The position numbers and the translations under genes were made by a program. A stretch of 64,000 nt of DNA from Actinomycetes bacterium (lineage in GTDB: Bacteria; Actinomycetota; Actinomycetes; Actinomycetales; Demequinaceae), in the NCBI GenBank assembly GCA_023411615.1, contig JAEYOR010000027.1:5778-69777 (forward strand), read 5' to 3'. Positions within the stretch are counted from its first letter, which is position 1; every line of letters starts with the position of its first letter. Of this stretch, positions 26,171 through 34,068 are shown one piece after another. The notes beneath the pieces are model-generated. The model saw nothing but the letters and a program-made list of their open reading frames with translations. It was not told the origin of the DNA and made no database searches.

Positions 26171-27772
26171 CTACTGCTGGGCACCCACGGCGACGTTCCA
26201 CACGGCACGGGTGCCAGGCGGTGTGGCCTCGGGGTTGCACGGCTCAAGCTTGAAGGAACCACGGCGCCGCAAAGCGCGGTTCGCGAGGTTCGACGTGCCT
26301 GAGTACCGTGACATCTCGGGAGGTGGGCCGATGCCGTCGTCCTCAATACTGAGCGCAAGGCGCCCATCTCGGATGTAGATCGACACCGCGGCACTCGTCG
26401 CGTTCGCGTGGCGAGCGGTGTTCGACAGCGATTCGCGCAGCACGGCAATGATGTCGTCAGACAACGTGGGGTCTGTCTCGACGGCCTCGGACGCAGCGGC
26501 CCAGTCATTGACGGTGAGAGACGGAACAAACCCGAGCGAATCCTGTGCGAGGACGAGTTCGCGGCGCACCCGCTCACCGAGCGGTTCCGACGTCCGTTCG
26601 CCCTGCAATTGCCCCATGACGCCCCGCACCTCGCGTTGAGCGCGTTTCACATGCTCAAGCGTGGACATGAGACGCTCGCGCACTTCGGGAGGCGCCTCGT
26701 TTGAGATCGACTCGATCTGCATCGCAGTGGCAAAGAGCTCCTGTGACACGAAGTCGTGGAGGTCATCTGCGATGCGCTCGCGCTCTTCGAGCAATGTCGA
26801 CACATTGCGCACGTGGGCCAACTCGGCGAACTGGAGGCCAAGCGCAGCCTGGTTCGAGAAACGTTGAGCTGTTGCAAGATCATGCTCGTCAAACGTCGCT
26901 TGCTGCTTGCGCCGCCACAGCATGAGCAAGCCGAGAGTGCGGGCGCCGGCAAGCAAAGGCGCGTACAGCGTCGGGCCAAAATCTTTGACAGGTTCCAGGA
27001 TCGTTGGCCCGGGGGGTTGATCCGCGATGGTGCCCATGCCGGAACGGATGACGGACATCGCAAAGCCGTCCTCAGGCAACGCAAGCCCGAGTAGGGCGTC
27101 GGCGTTGACGCCATCGGTGAACTCCATGATCCACTCGTCGTCCATGCCCGGCAGCACAAGCGCGGCGGCCGCAGCGTCGGACAACTCGCGCGCCGATGCA
27201 ACGATCCGGGCGATGACCGCCTCGTCACCGGGGTTGGCGAGAAAAGCCATCGTGATCGCCTGCGAGGCGGCAAGCCAGTTCTCACGCTCGATGGACTCCT
27301 CGAACAACTGAGCATTGTCGATTGCCACGGATGCCGCGGACGCCAGAGCGGAGACAGCCGCAACGTCGAGCTCGGTGAAACCGCCTTCCTTTGACGCAAG
27401 GTAGAGGTTGCCGAACACCGAACCGCGTGCGCGCAATGAGCACCCGAGGAACGAGCCCATCGGAGGGTGTCCCTTTGGCAAGCCGACGAACGCTGGGTGC
27501 TCGGTCAGTTCGTCAATGACGAGTGCACCCTCAATGGGAATTTGGCCAAGGGTGCCCATGGCGTTCGGTGCACGTCCAATCGTCGCCATCACGGACTCGT
27601 CCATGCCGAGGTAGTGGAACTCGACGGACGTGCCTTCTTCGTCGAGAACATTGATCGCAGCGAGGGGAGCCCCTGTCACTTCTTGGGCAGCCTCGAGCAT
27701 CTTGTTGAGCACTGACGGCAGATCAAGCTGGCGATTCAGCGACAGGATCGCCTCAGTGACCTTGTCCGACAT
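26171..27772 (-). CDS. GAF-domain sensor histidine kinase, DosS-like
   Basis: A 533-residue cytosolic kinase with two GAF domains (about residues 20-155 and 175-325), a HisKA_3 dimerisation helix (ERIADDLHDFVSQELF, phospho-His in DDLHD) and an HATPase (ESLSNTARHANA, EDDGIG, GTSNLANRA). In GAF-A, GHPPMGSFLG places His102 at the position of DosS His149, the haem ligand. Tyr124 in FGNLYLASK matches DosS Tyr171. I therefore infer a haem-based gas or redox sensor. The start at 27772 has AAGGAG upstream. It lies 13 bp after cydC, so it is probably the last gene of the cydABDC unit. Confidence 0.88.
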   Translation of the reverse strand: MSDKVTEAILSLNRQLDLPSVLNKMLEAAQEVTGAPLAAINVLDEEGTSVEFHYLGMDESVMATIGRAPNAMGTLGQIPIEGALVIDELTEHPAFVGLPKGHPPMGSFLGCSLRARGSVFGNLYLASKEGGFTELDVAAVSALASAASVAIDNAQLFEESIERENWLAASQAITMAFLANPGDEAVIARIVASARELSDAAAAALVLPGMDDEWIMEFTDGVNADALLGLALPEDGFAMSVIRSGMGTIADQPPGPTILEPVKDFGPTLYAPLLAGARTLGLLMLWRRKQQATFDEHDLATAQRFSNQAALGLQFAELAHVRNVSTLLEERERIADDLHDFVSQELFATAMQIESISNEAPPEVRERLMSTLEHVKRAQREVRGVMGQLQGERTSEPLGERVRRELVLAQDSLGFVPSLTVNDWAAASEAVETDPTLSDDIIAVLRESLSNTARHANATSAAVSIYIRDGRLALSIEDDGIGPPPEMSRYSGTSNLANRALRRRGSFKLEPCNPEATPPGTRAVWNVAVGAQQ

Positions 27773-27785
27773 GGGCAGATGCTCC

Positions 27786-29498
27786 TTACCGAGGGGACGG
27801 TGTGGCATCGAGACTAATCACCTCCTGCACAACATCGAGGATTCCAAGGTCATGTGTCACCACAATGACACTTGTTCCACGGGCCTGCATTGCTGTGAGC
27901 GCCGCACGGAGGGCGTCGATTCCGTCCGCGTCTAGGTGCTCTGCTGGCTCGTCGATGAGATGGACGGGTGCCGGGCACACAAGCGCGCGCGCCAGCAACA
28001 ACCGGCGTCTCTCACCACCCGAGACGGTGAGACCGCCCGAGCCAAGTTCGGTATTGAGGCCTTCTGGCTGGGAGCGAATCCACTGCCCAAGGCCCACTGC
28101 GTCGAGAGCCTCGTTCGCTTGACCCTCCGTCACGTCTCCGCGTGCGACCCGGAGGTTTTCGAGCACCGATGTGCCAAAGATGTGCGCGTCCTCAGGCGTG
28201 ACCGCAACGTTGGTGCCCAAGGTGTGCACACCGACCGGCTCACCCCCGAAGGTGACGGAACCTGCCGCAGGCGGCAACGCTCCAGCAATGGTGAGCAGCA
28301 GCGTCGTCTTGCCAATCCCCGAGCGGCCCACAATGCCCAGCGCTCCACCAGATTCAAGCGTTGCGGTAACCGGAACAGTAGGCACCATTCCTGGCCAGGC
28401 CGCCTGGAGGCCGTCGAGACGCAACACGGCCGACGCTGGGGCCGGGGGAGCGGCATCGTCACCTGCAGTGGGGAATGCGGCATCTGCAGTTGGGCTTGCG
28501 GCGCGGGTGGCGACTTCGCCGCCTTCGGATGTGGCGAGCACTCGTCGTGCCGCGGCAGCCGAACGGAATGCCTGCATTGTTGCGCCAGGCACGGCTGAGA
28601 CGGCTTCGAAGGCGCTGAGCGGGAGGAGGGCAATGACGGCGGCACTCGTGGGGCTGAGGCCGTGATCGCGCGCCGCGATCACTGCAAGGGCAAGAGCGGC
28701 GAACAGTGCAAGGCCCTGAGCGGCCTGTAATGCGGCCGCCGCCCATGCGGAGGGACGTGCCGCATGCTCTGCGGCCGCCTCGGCGTCACGATTCGCGGCG
28801 CGCAGCTCTTCGGTTGCCTCCGCAGCGGTGCCCCACAACCGATGCTCAACCGCGCCGTCGATCGCTTCGAGAGTGGCCGTCGAGACGCGGGCGGCCGCTT
28901 CTGTGCCGTGTTCGGCTGCTGCACGAGTCGAACGCCACGTGCCGAGTCCTGAGAGCACAACGGCCATGACGAGGCACACAGCAAGTGCGAGCCCTGCCCA
29001 GGGCAACAGGCACGCCGTGATGATGATGGCAGCGAGGCTCACCGTGCTTGCGACACCAAGCGGCACGAGTGAGCGCACCACCGCGTCACCCATCGCGTCG
29101 ATATCGCCGCCGATGCGCGCCACCACGTCTCCGCGCTTGAGAGACAGCACACGTTCCGCACCCGTCGCCGCCACCCGCTCATACGTGCGCGTGCGGAGTG
29201 AGACAACTCCGCGCAGGGCGGTCTCGTGACTCACGAGGCGCTCGAGATAACGGAACAGCCCACGGCCGATGCCAAAGAAGCGCACAGCAACCGAAGCCAC
29301 CGCAAGGTCGGCAGGGGAGGGCATCTGGGCGGCGCGCGCGATCATCCACGCGGCCACCGCCGCCAAGCCCACCGCAGACCCGAGCGCGAAAGTGCCCCAC
29401 ACAATCGAGCCGATGATGCGTGCCGGCGTCACGTCCGCATCGCGCAGGAGTGCGCGCACCGGAACGGGCGTGCGTTGTGGTGTGCGGGAGGCGCTCAA
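27786..29498 (-). CDS. cydC: Thiol reductant ABC exporter subunit CydC
   Basis: A 570-residue ABC half-transporter: N-terminal six-helix domain (residues about 25-310) and C-terminal ATPase. Walker A is GIVGRSGIGKTTLL, signature LTVSGGERRRLLLARAL and Walker B VHLIDEPAEHLDAD. With CydD it exports cysteine or glutathione needed for haem insertion into cytochrome bd. A low-complexity Ala/Pro linker lies between the domains. The start overlaps the cydD stop by 4 bp; the GAF kinase follows 13 bp later. Confidence 0.94.
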   Translation of the reverse strand: MSASRTPQRTPVPVRALLRDADVTPARIIGSIVWGTFALGSAVGLAAVAAWMIARAAQMPSPADLAVASVAVRFFGIGRGLFRYLERLVSHETALRGVVSLRTRTYERVAATGAERVLSLKRGDVVARIGGDIDAMGDAVVRSLVPLGVASTVSLAAIIITACLLPWAGLALAVCLVMAVVLSGLGTWRSTRAAAEHGTEAAARVSTATLEAIDGAVEHRLWGTAAEATEELRAANRDAEAAAEHAARPSAWAAAALQAAQGLALFAALALAVIAARDHGLSPTSAAVIALLPLSAFEAVSAVPGATMQAFRSAAAARRVLATSEGGEVATRAASPTADAAFPTAGDDAAPPAPASAVLRLDGLQAAWPGMVPTVPVTATLESGGALGIVGRSGIGKTTLLLTIAGALPPAAGSVTFGGEPVGVHTLGTNVAVTPEDAHIFGTSVLENLRVARGDVTEGQANEALDAVGLGQWIRSQPEGLNTELGSGGLTVSGGERRRLLLARALVCPAPVHLIDEPAEHLDADGIDALRAALTAMQARGTSVIVVTHDLGILDVVQEVISLDATPSPR

Positions 29499-31087
29499 GG
29501 GGAGACCTCCTGGACGGGAGCTGCCGTCACCTCGACGCAGCGGTGTGCCGCCGCGATGAGCAGAGGATCGTGAGTGGCAGCCACCACGGTGGCGCCTTGT
29601 TGTGCGGCGGCGACGATGCGGCCGATGAGCGCCTCACGGGCCTCCCCGTCAAGGTGAGCGGTTGGCTCATCGAACAACATGACGGGACGCCCGGACGTCA
29701 GGGCCCGCTCGTAGGCGACGAGCTGGCGTTGACCCAAGCTGAGGGTGCGACCGGCCGGACCCAGCTCGGGACGCTGCGGAACCCACGCAACGTGCCCGAT
29801 CCACGCGCCGGCGTCGGCAACCTCCATTGCCACATCGCCCGCGCGAGTGTGCGCTATGACGGCGCCCTCATCCACCGCGATCAGCCCGCCCAGCGCGAGC
29901 AGCGCCGTTGACTTCCCGTCTCCATTGGGCCCCTGGAGCACCGTGAGCTCACCCGGGCGCGCCTCGAAACTCAGTCCGCTCGGTGCATGCCTGGTGCCGT
30001 CCGGCGTCGCAATGGACACGCCCTCACAGCGCAACGCCGCACCGGACAGATCAGGGCGCTCACCTCCGGGTGTCCCGGTCCCCACCGCAGGCATGGCGAG
30101 CACCGCGAACGCGCCGTCAGCGGCCGCCAGGCCATCTGCAGACGCGTGGAAATGCGTGCCGACATTGCGCAAGGGGAGGTAAATCTCCGGGGCGAGGATC
30201 AGCACTGCGAGTGCGGTCTCGATCGAGACATGACCATCGATGAGACGGAAGCCGAGAGTGACGGCAACGATCGCGACTGACAGCGTGGTGAGGAGTTCGA
30301 GAACGAGGCCCGACAAGAACGCGATGCGAAGCGACCCCATCGTCGCCTTCCGTGCCGCATCACCGAGTTCCCGCACCCGTGCCACCGGCCCGCGCTCGCG
30401 ACCAAGTGCGCGCAGCGTCGGCACGCCGGCGATGAGGTCGAGCACTCGCGCGCCAAGCCGCTCCATCGCTTCCATGTGGGCCGCCGAGCGCGCGGAGGTG
30501 AGGAGGCCGACGAGCACCATGAAAATCGGCACAAGCGGCAATGTGAGAACCACGATGAGCGCCGACAACCAATCGACGCCGAGCACCACGAGCAGCATGA
30601 GCGGTGTGACCGTGCACGCGAGGATGAGTTGGGGCAGGTAACGCACAAAATACGGAAGGAGTCCGTCGAGGCCGCGGGTGACAGTTGTCACCACCTCCGC
30701 ACCCTTGCCGGAGGCGATCCACCGCGGCCCGAGCGTGGTTGCGTGCTCAACCACGGCCTCACGCACATGCGAGATCACCTTGGTGCCCGCGCGGTGCGCA
30801 AGCCGCTCCTGGACCCACACGAGAGCCACGCGCATCGCGATCACCGCCGCAAGGAGCGGCAGCCCCACGCCGAGTGCGCGCGTGCTGATCGGCACAAGCG
30901 AGCCCACGTATGCGAGTCCGTCTCCAGCGAGAGGGGCGGGCGCCAGCACCGGTGCCAGCATTCGCGCAACGAGCAGCGCCTGGACCAAGAGGGTGGCCGC
31001 GGTGAGGAAACCAAGCACCGCCGTCACGATGACGTAACGGCGGGCTGGACCGATCCGCGCGATGAGGCGCGGGTCGATGGGTTTCAT
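29495..31087 (-). CDS. cydD: Thiol reductant ABC exporter subunit CydD
   Basis: A 530-residue ABC half-transporter, partner of CydC in cytochrome bd assembly. Six transmembrane helices precede an ATPase domain with Walker A VLQGPNGDGKSTALL, the signature LSLGQRQLVAYERAL (LSxGQ form, as usual for CydD) and Walker B VMLFDEPTAHLDGE. It starts 7 bp after cydB ends and overlaps cydC by 4 bp, so assembly factors are translated with the oxidase. Confidence 0.94.
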   Translation of the reverse strand: MKPIDPRLIARIGPARRYVIVTAVLGFLTAATLLVQALLVARMLAPVLAPAPLAGDGLAYVGSLVPISTRALGVGLPLLAAVIAMRVALVWVQERLAHRAGTKVISHVREAVVEHATTLGPRWIASGKGAEVVTTVTRGLDGLLPYFVRYLPQLILACTVTPLMLLVVLGVDWLSALIVVLTLPLVPIFMVLVGLLTSARSAAHMEAMERLGARVLDLIAGVPTLRALGRERGPVARVRELGDAARKATMGSLRIAFLSGLVLELLTTLSVAIVAVTLGFRLIDGHVSIETALAVLILAPEIYLPLRNVGTHFHASADGLAAADGAFAVLAMPAVGTGTPGGERPDLSGAALRCEGVSIATPDGTRHAPSGLSFEARPGELTVLQGPNGDGKSTALLALGGLIAVDEGAVIAHTRAGDVAMEVADAGAWIGHVAWVPQRPELGPAGRTLSLGQRQLVAYERALTSGRPVMLFDEPTAHLDGEAREALIGRIVAAAQQGATVVAATHDPLLIAAAHRCVEVTAAPVQEVSP

Positions 31088-31094
31088 GGGGCCC

Positions 31095-32141
31095 CTATGC
31101 GGATTGCTTTGTGAACGTCAGTTCATTGTGCTCCGGCATGTGGTCCTCGGTGAGGCGACGGCGGAACACCCAGTACGTCCACGCCTGGTACGCGAGCACC
31201 ACGGGGGTGAAGATCGCGGCTACCCATGTCATCACAACAAGAGTGGTGTGGGACGAGGCGGCAACGAGCCCGGTGTCGCCATGGACCACGAGGCTGTAGG
31301 CAGGATCGGTGGTGGACGGCATGACGTTGGGGAACATCGCACCAAAGATCAGCGTCACTGCGCCCACGATCGCGAGGGCGTTGGCCACAAAGGCCCAGCC
31401 GTGGCGCTCGATGAAGCTGCACAAAGCGGCGCCCGCGAGGCCGAGCGCCGCAAGCACGAGCGCGCCCCACGTCCATGTGTTGTTCGAGTACGCGAGTTGC
31501 AACCACAGGGCCCACACCGCGCCAACACCGAGCGCCGCCACGGAGGCACCTCGAGCCCAACGGGCAGCACGCCGTTGCACATCTCCACCCGTCTTGAGCG
31601 ACAGGAAGATCGCGCCGTGACTGAGGAAGAGAGCGAGTGTGACTGCGCCTCCCACCAAAGCGAAGGGATTGAGCAAGTTGAAGAAGCCGCCCGTGTACGT
31701 GCCGGTCTCATCGATCGGCACGCCGCGAACGATGTTGGCGAAGGCCACGCCCCACAGGATCGATGGAATCCACGCCGTGATGATGATGGCGAGGTCCCAG
31801 CGGTCACGCCACTTCTGATCGTTGATCTTGGAGCGGTACTCGATAGCGACGGCTCGCACGATCAACGCGATGAGGATGAGGAGCAGCGGCAGGTAGAAAC
31901 CCGAGAACAGCGTCGCGTACCACTCGGGGAATGCGGCAAAGGTCGCTCCGCCCGCGGTGAGCAGCCATACCTCGTTGCCGTCCCACACAGGGCCGATGGT
32001 GTTGAGGAGGAGGCGACGGCCTTTGGCGGTCTTGCCAACAAAAGGCATGAGCATGCCGACGCCGAAGTCAAAGCCTTCGAGAACGAGGTAGCCGGTCCAG
32101 AGCACTCCGATGAGGATGAACCAGAACGTTGCGAGATCCAT
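31095..32141 (-). CDS. cydB: Cytochrome bd ubiquinol/menaquinol oxidase subunit II
   Basis: A 348-residue, about nine-helix membrane subunit that pairs with CydA. It begins MDLATFWFILIGVLWTGYLVLEGFDFGVG, typical of CydB, including the Glu-Gly-Phe-Asp-Phe-Gly segment, and contains IGPVWDGNEVWLLTAGGATFAAFP. It lies 18 bp downstream of cydA and 7 bp upstream of cydD. Confidence 0.97.
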   Translation of the reverse strand: MDLATFWFILIGVLWTGYLVLEGFDFGVGMLMPFVGKTAKGRRLLLNTIGPVWDGNEVWLLTAGGATFAAFPEWYATLFSGFYLPLLLILIALIVRAVAIEYRSKINDQKWRDRWDLAIIITAWIPSILWGVAFANIVRGVPIDETGTYTGGFFNLLNPFALVGGAVTLALFLSHGAIFLSLKTGGDVQRRAARWARGASVAALGVGAVWALWLQLAYSNNTWTWGALVLAALGLAGAALCSFIERHGWAFVANALAIVGAVTLIFGAMFPNVMPSTTDPAYSLVVHGDTGLVAASSHTTLVVMTWVAAIFTPVVLAYQAWTYWVFRRRLTEDHMPEHNELTFTKQSA

Positions 32142-32159
32142 GTGGCGGTCCTTTCCGTC

Positions 32160-33662
32160 CTAGTACGCGAAGGAGAGCGGGGCGTCGTTATCGGTGGCGA
32201 CAACTGGCTCTTCGACAATCGGCGCGCCTTCTTGGGTGTAGCGCGCGATAAGGCGATACCAGAACACGCCGAGCACGGCATAGATGACAGTGAAGATGAT
32301 CATTGAGGTGGCGACCTCAAAGGTGTCAGCCGCTTTCGATACGCCATGCATCGTGAGCAGATAGACAGGGTCCGTGCCGTCATACGACGGGTTTGGCGCT
32401 ACCACAAAGGGTTGGCGTCCCATTTCCGTGAAGATCCAGCCAAAGGAGGCGGCCAGGTACGGCATCGGCAAGGACACCAGTGCGAGCTTGCGCATCCACG
32501 GCTGTGTGACGGTGCCGCCCTTGCGGGTGAACCACAGCACGGTGAGCGCCAAGGCTGCGGAGAAGACCGCAAGGCCGATCATGAGGCGGAAGGACCAGTA
32601 GGTGACGGCAAGGTTGGGGCGTGTTGACCCGTCCACCTCGTAGCCGTCAACGGCCGGAACGATTGGGTTCTCAGCGTCCGAGACTCCGGCGTACTGGCGC
32701 TGCAGTTCATTCACCCCGTACACGGTCGCGTTGAAGTCGCCTTCGGCGAGCCATGACGTGAGGCCAGGAATCGCGAGGATGTGCTGGACGGAGCCTGGGT
32801 CGTTGCCACCGAGGTTCCCGATTGCGAGAAGAGAGAATGAGGCGCCGTCCTCGGTCTCCATGATGCCTTCAGCGGCGGCCATCTTCATCGGCTGTTGCTC
32901 GAACATGAGCTTGGCTTGAATATCGCCAGAGACGATGATCGCGATGCCGGCAATGATCATCGTCACCGCGCCGAAGCGAGAAGCCGTGCGGTAGAGCGAC
33001 ATGTCGGCGGAGTCCTTCGGCTCGCCCGCACGGTGCTTCTTCACCATCCAGTACACGGCGATGCCGGACACAAACGTCCCGGCGACGAGGAAGGCGGAGG
33101 CGATGACGTGCGGGAAGGCAGCAAGCGTTGTCGAGTTCGTCAGCACCTCCCAGATGCTCACCATCTCAGCGCGACCCTTTTCAGGGTTGTAGGCGGTGCC
33201 AACGGGGTGCTGCATCCAAGAGTTGGCGGCGAGGATGAAGTAGGCGGAAAGGTTTGAGCCGATTGCGAAGGCCCACACCGTTGCGAGGTGCACCTTCTTG
33301 GGCAGGCGGTCCCAACCGAAGATCCATAGACCCAGGAACGTCGATTCAAGGAAGAATGCGATGAGCGCTTCCATCGCGAGTGGGGCGCCAAAGATGTCGC
33401 CCACGTACCGCGAGTACTCCGACCAGTTCATGCCGAACTGGAATTCCTGCACGATTCCAGTCGCCACACCGAGAGCAAAGTTGATGAGGAGCAACTTGCC
33501 GTAGAACTTGGTGAGACGCAGCCATTTCTCATTGCCCGTGCGCACCCATGCGGTCTGCATGATGGCCACCAAGATCGATAGCCCAATGGTGAGGGGAACG
33601 AGGATGAAGTGGTAGACGGTGGTGATACCGAACTGCCAGCGCGCAAGTTCCAGCGCCTCCAT
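32160..33662 (-). CDS. cydA: Cytochrome bd quinol oxidase subunit I
   Basis: A 500-residue catalytic subunit of the high-affinity terminal oxidase, carrying haems b558, b595 and d. It begins MEALELARWQFGITTVYHF with the N-terminal haem-ligand His. The quinol-site motif QPMKMAAAEG keeps Lys and Glu, and FPHVIASAFLVAG holds another ligand His. The usual GRQPW motif reads GRQPF. The Q-loop is short, as in Gram-positives. ATG at 33662 with GAAGGAGG; upstream in-frame codons are excluded. Low-oxygen induction is likely, and a DosR-box-like site lies about 60 bp upstream. Confidence 0.97.
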   Translation of the reverse strand: MEALELARWQFGITTVYHFILVPLTIGLSILVAIMQTAWVRTGNEKWLRLTKFYGKLLLINFALGVATGIVQEFQFGMNWSEYSRYVGDIFGAPLAMEALIAFFLESTFLGLWIFGWDRLPKKVHLATVWAFAIGSNLSAYFILAANSWMQHPVGTAYNPEKGRAEMVSIWEVLTNSTTLAAFPHVIASAFLVAGTFVSGIAVYWMVKKHRAGEPKDSADMSLYRTASRFGAVTMIIAGIAIIVSGDIQAKLMFEQQPMKMAAAEGIMETEDGASFSLLAIGNLGGNDPGSVQHILAIPGLTSWLAEGDFNATVYGVNELQRQYAGVSDAENPIVPAVDGYEVDGSTRPNLAVTYWSFRLMIGLAVFSAALALTVLWFTRKGGTVTQPWMRKLALVSLPMPYLAASFGWIFTEMGRQPFVVAPNPSYDGTDPVYLLTMHGVSKAADTFEVATSMIIFTVIYAVLGVFWYRLIARYTQEGAPIVEEPVVATDNDAPLSFAY

Positions 33663-33690
33663 GGCACGGCCTCCTTCATGTTGTGCCGTC

Positions 33691-33734
33691 AACCTACCCC
33701 GGGGCCAAATGAGGAGCACCGGGACTGAGGTCCC
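33691..33734 (-). promoter_or_regulatory. DosR-box-like site and -10 of the cydABDC operon
   Basis: The 14-mer GGGACTGAGGTCCC (33721-33734) is a GGGAC-N4-GTCCC palindrome; on the transcribed strand it reads GGGACCTCAGTCCC. A -10-like TAGGTT lies at 33691-33696, so the site centre is about 34 bp upstream, near -44, suited to an activator. Further GTCC/GTCCC half-sites lie at 33761-33787. Confidence 0.6.
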
Positions 33735-34068
33735 AATTGACCCATGACCTCAGGCGTGCGGTCCTAGTGAGAAGTCCCGGGTTGTCCTGGCTTAGTGCTT
33801 CGTGACCCGGGCACCCAAAATCGGCAATGAAAACGCGGCAGACCGGGCTTTTCGGGCGGGCGTGTGTCACAATGGGCGCAGGTCAGCGCCTTCCACATGG
33901 GCGCCTACCGCGCGACTGACGCAAATGCGATGGCAGCCGGCGGATCATTCGCCAGGCGCCTTGCACAAGCGGTCGGCCGCGACGAATACAGACTTCCGTC
34001 ACCGAGAGTGACGACCGACGAGGACGCCGGGCCGGATGTGGGCGGCTTGAGGCTACGAGGTACCCGCT
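33735..34068 (+). other. cyd-rne divergent gap and rne leader
   Basis: No gene is supported here. The left part holds extra GTCCC half-sites. A -10-like CACAAT lies near 33868, which would give rne a 5' leader of roughly 190 nt. Short stems can be drawn but no known RNA class was recognised. RNase E leaders are known autoregulation targets in other bacteria, so this is a candidate only. Confidence 0.4.

Noticed and set aside
31062..32306. 414-codon plus-strand frame opposite cydB
   Set aside because: Antisense to an unmistakable CydB; charged low-complexity product.
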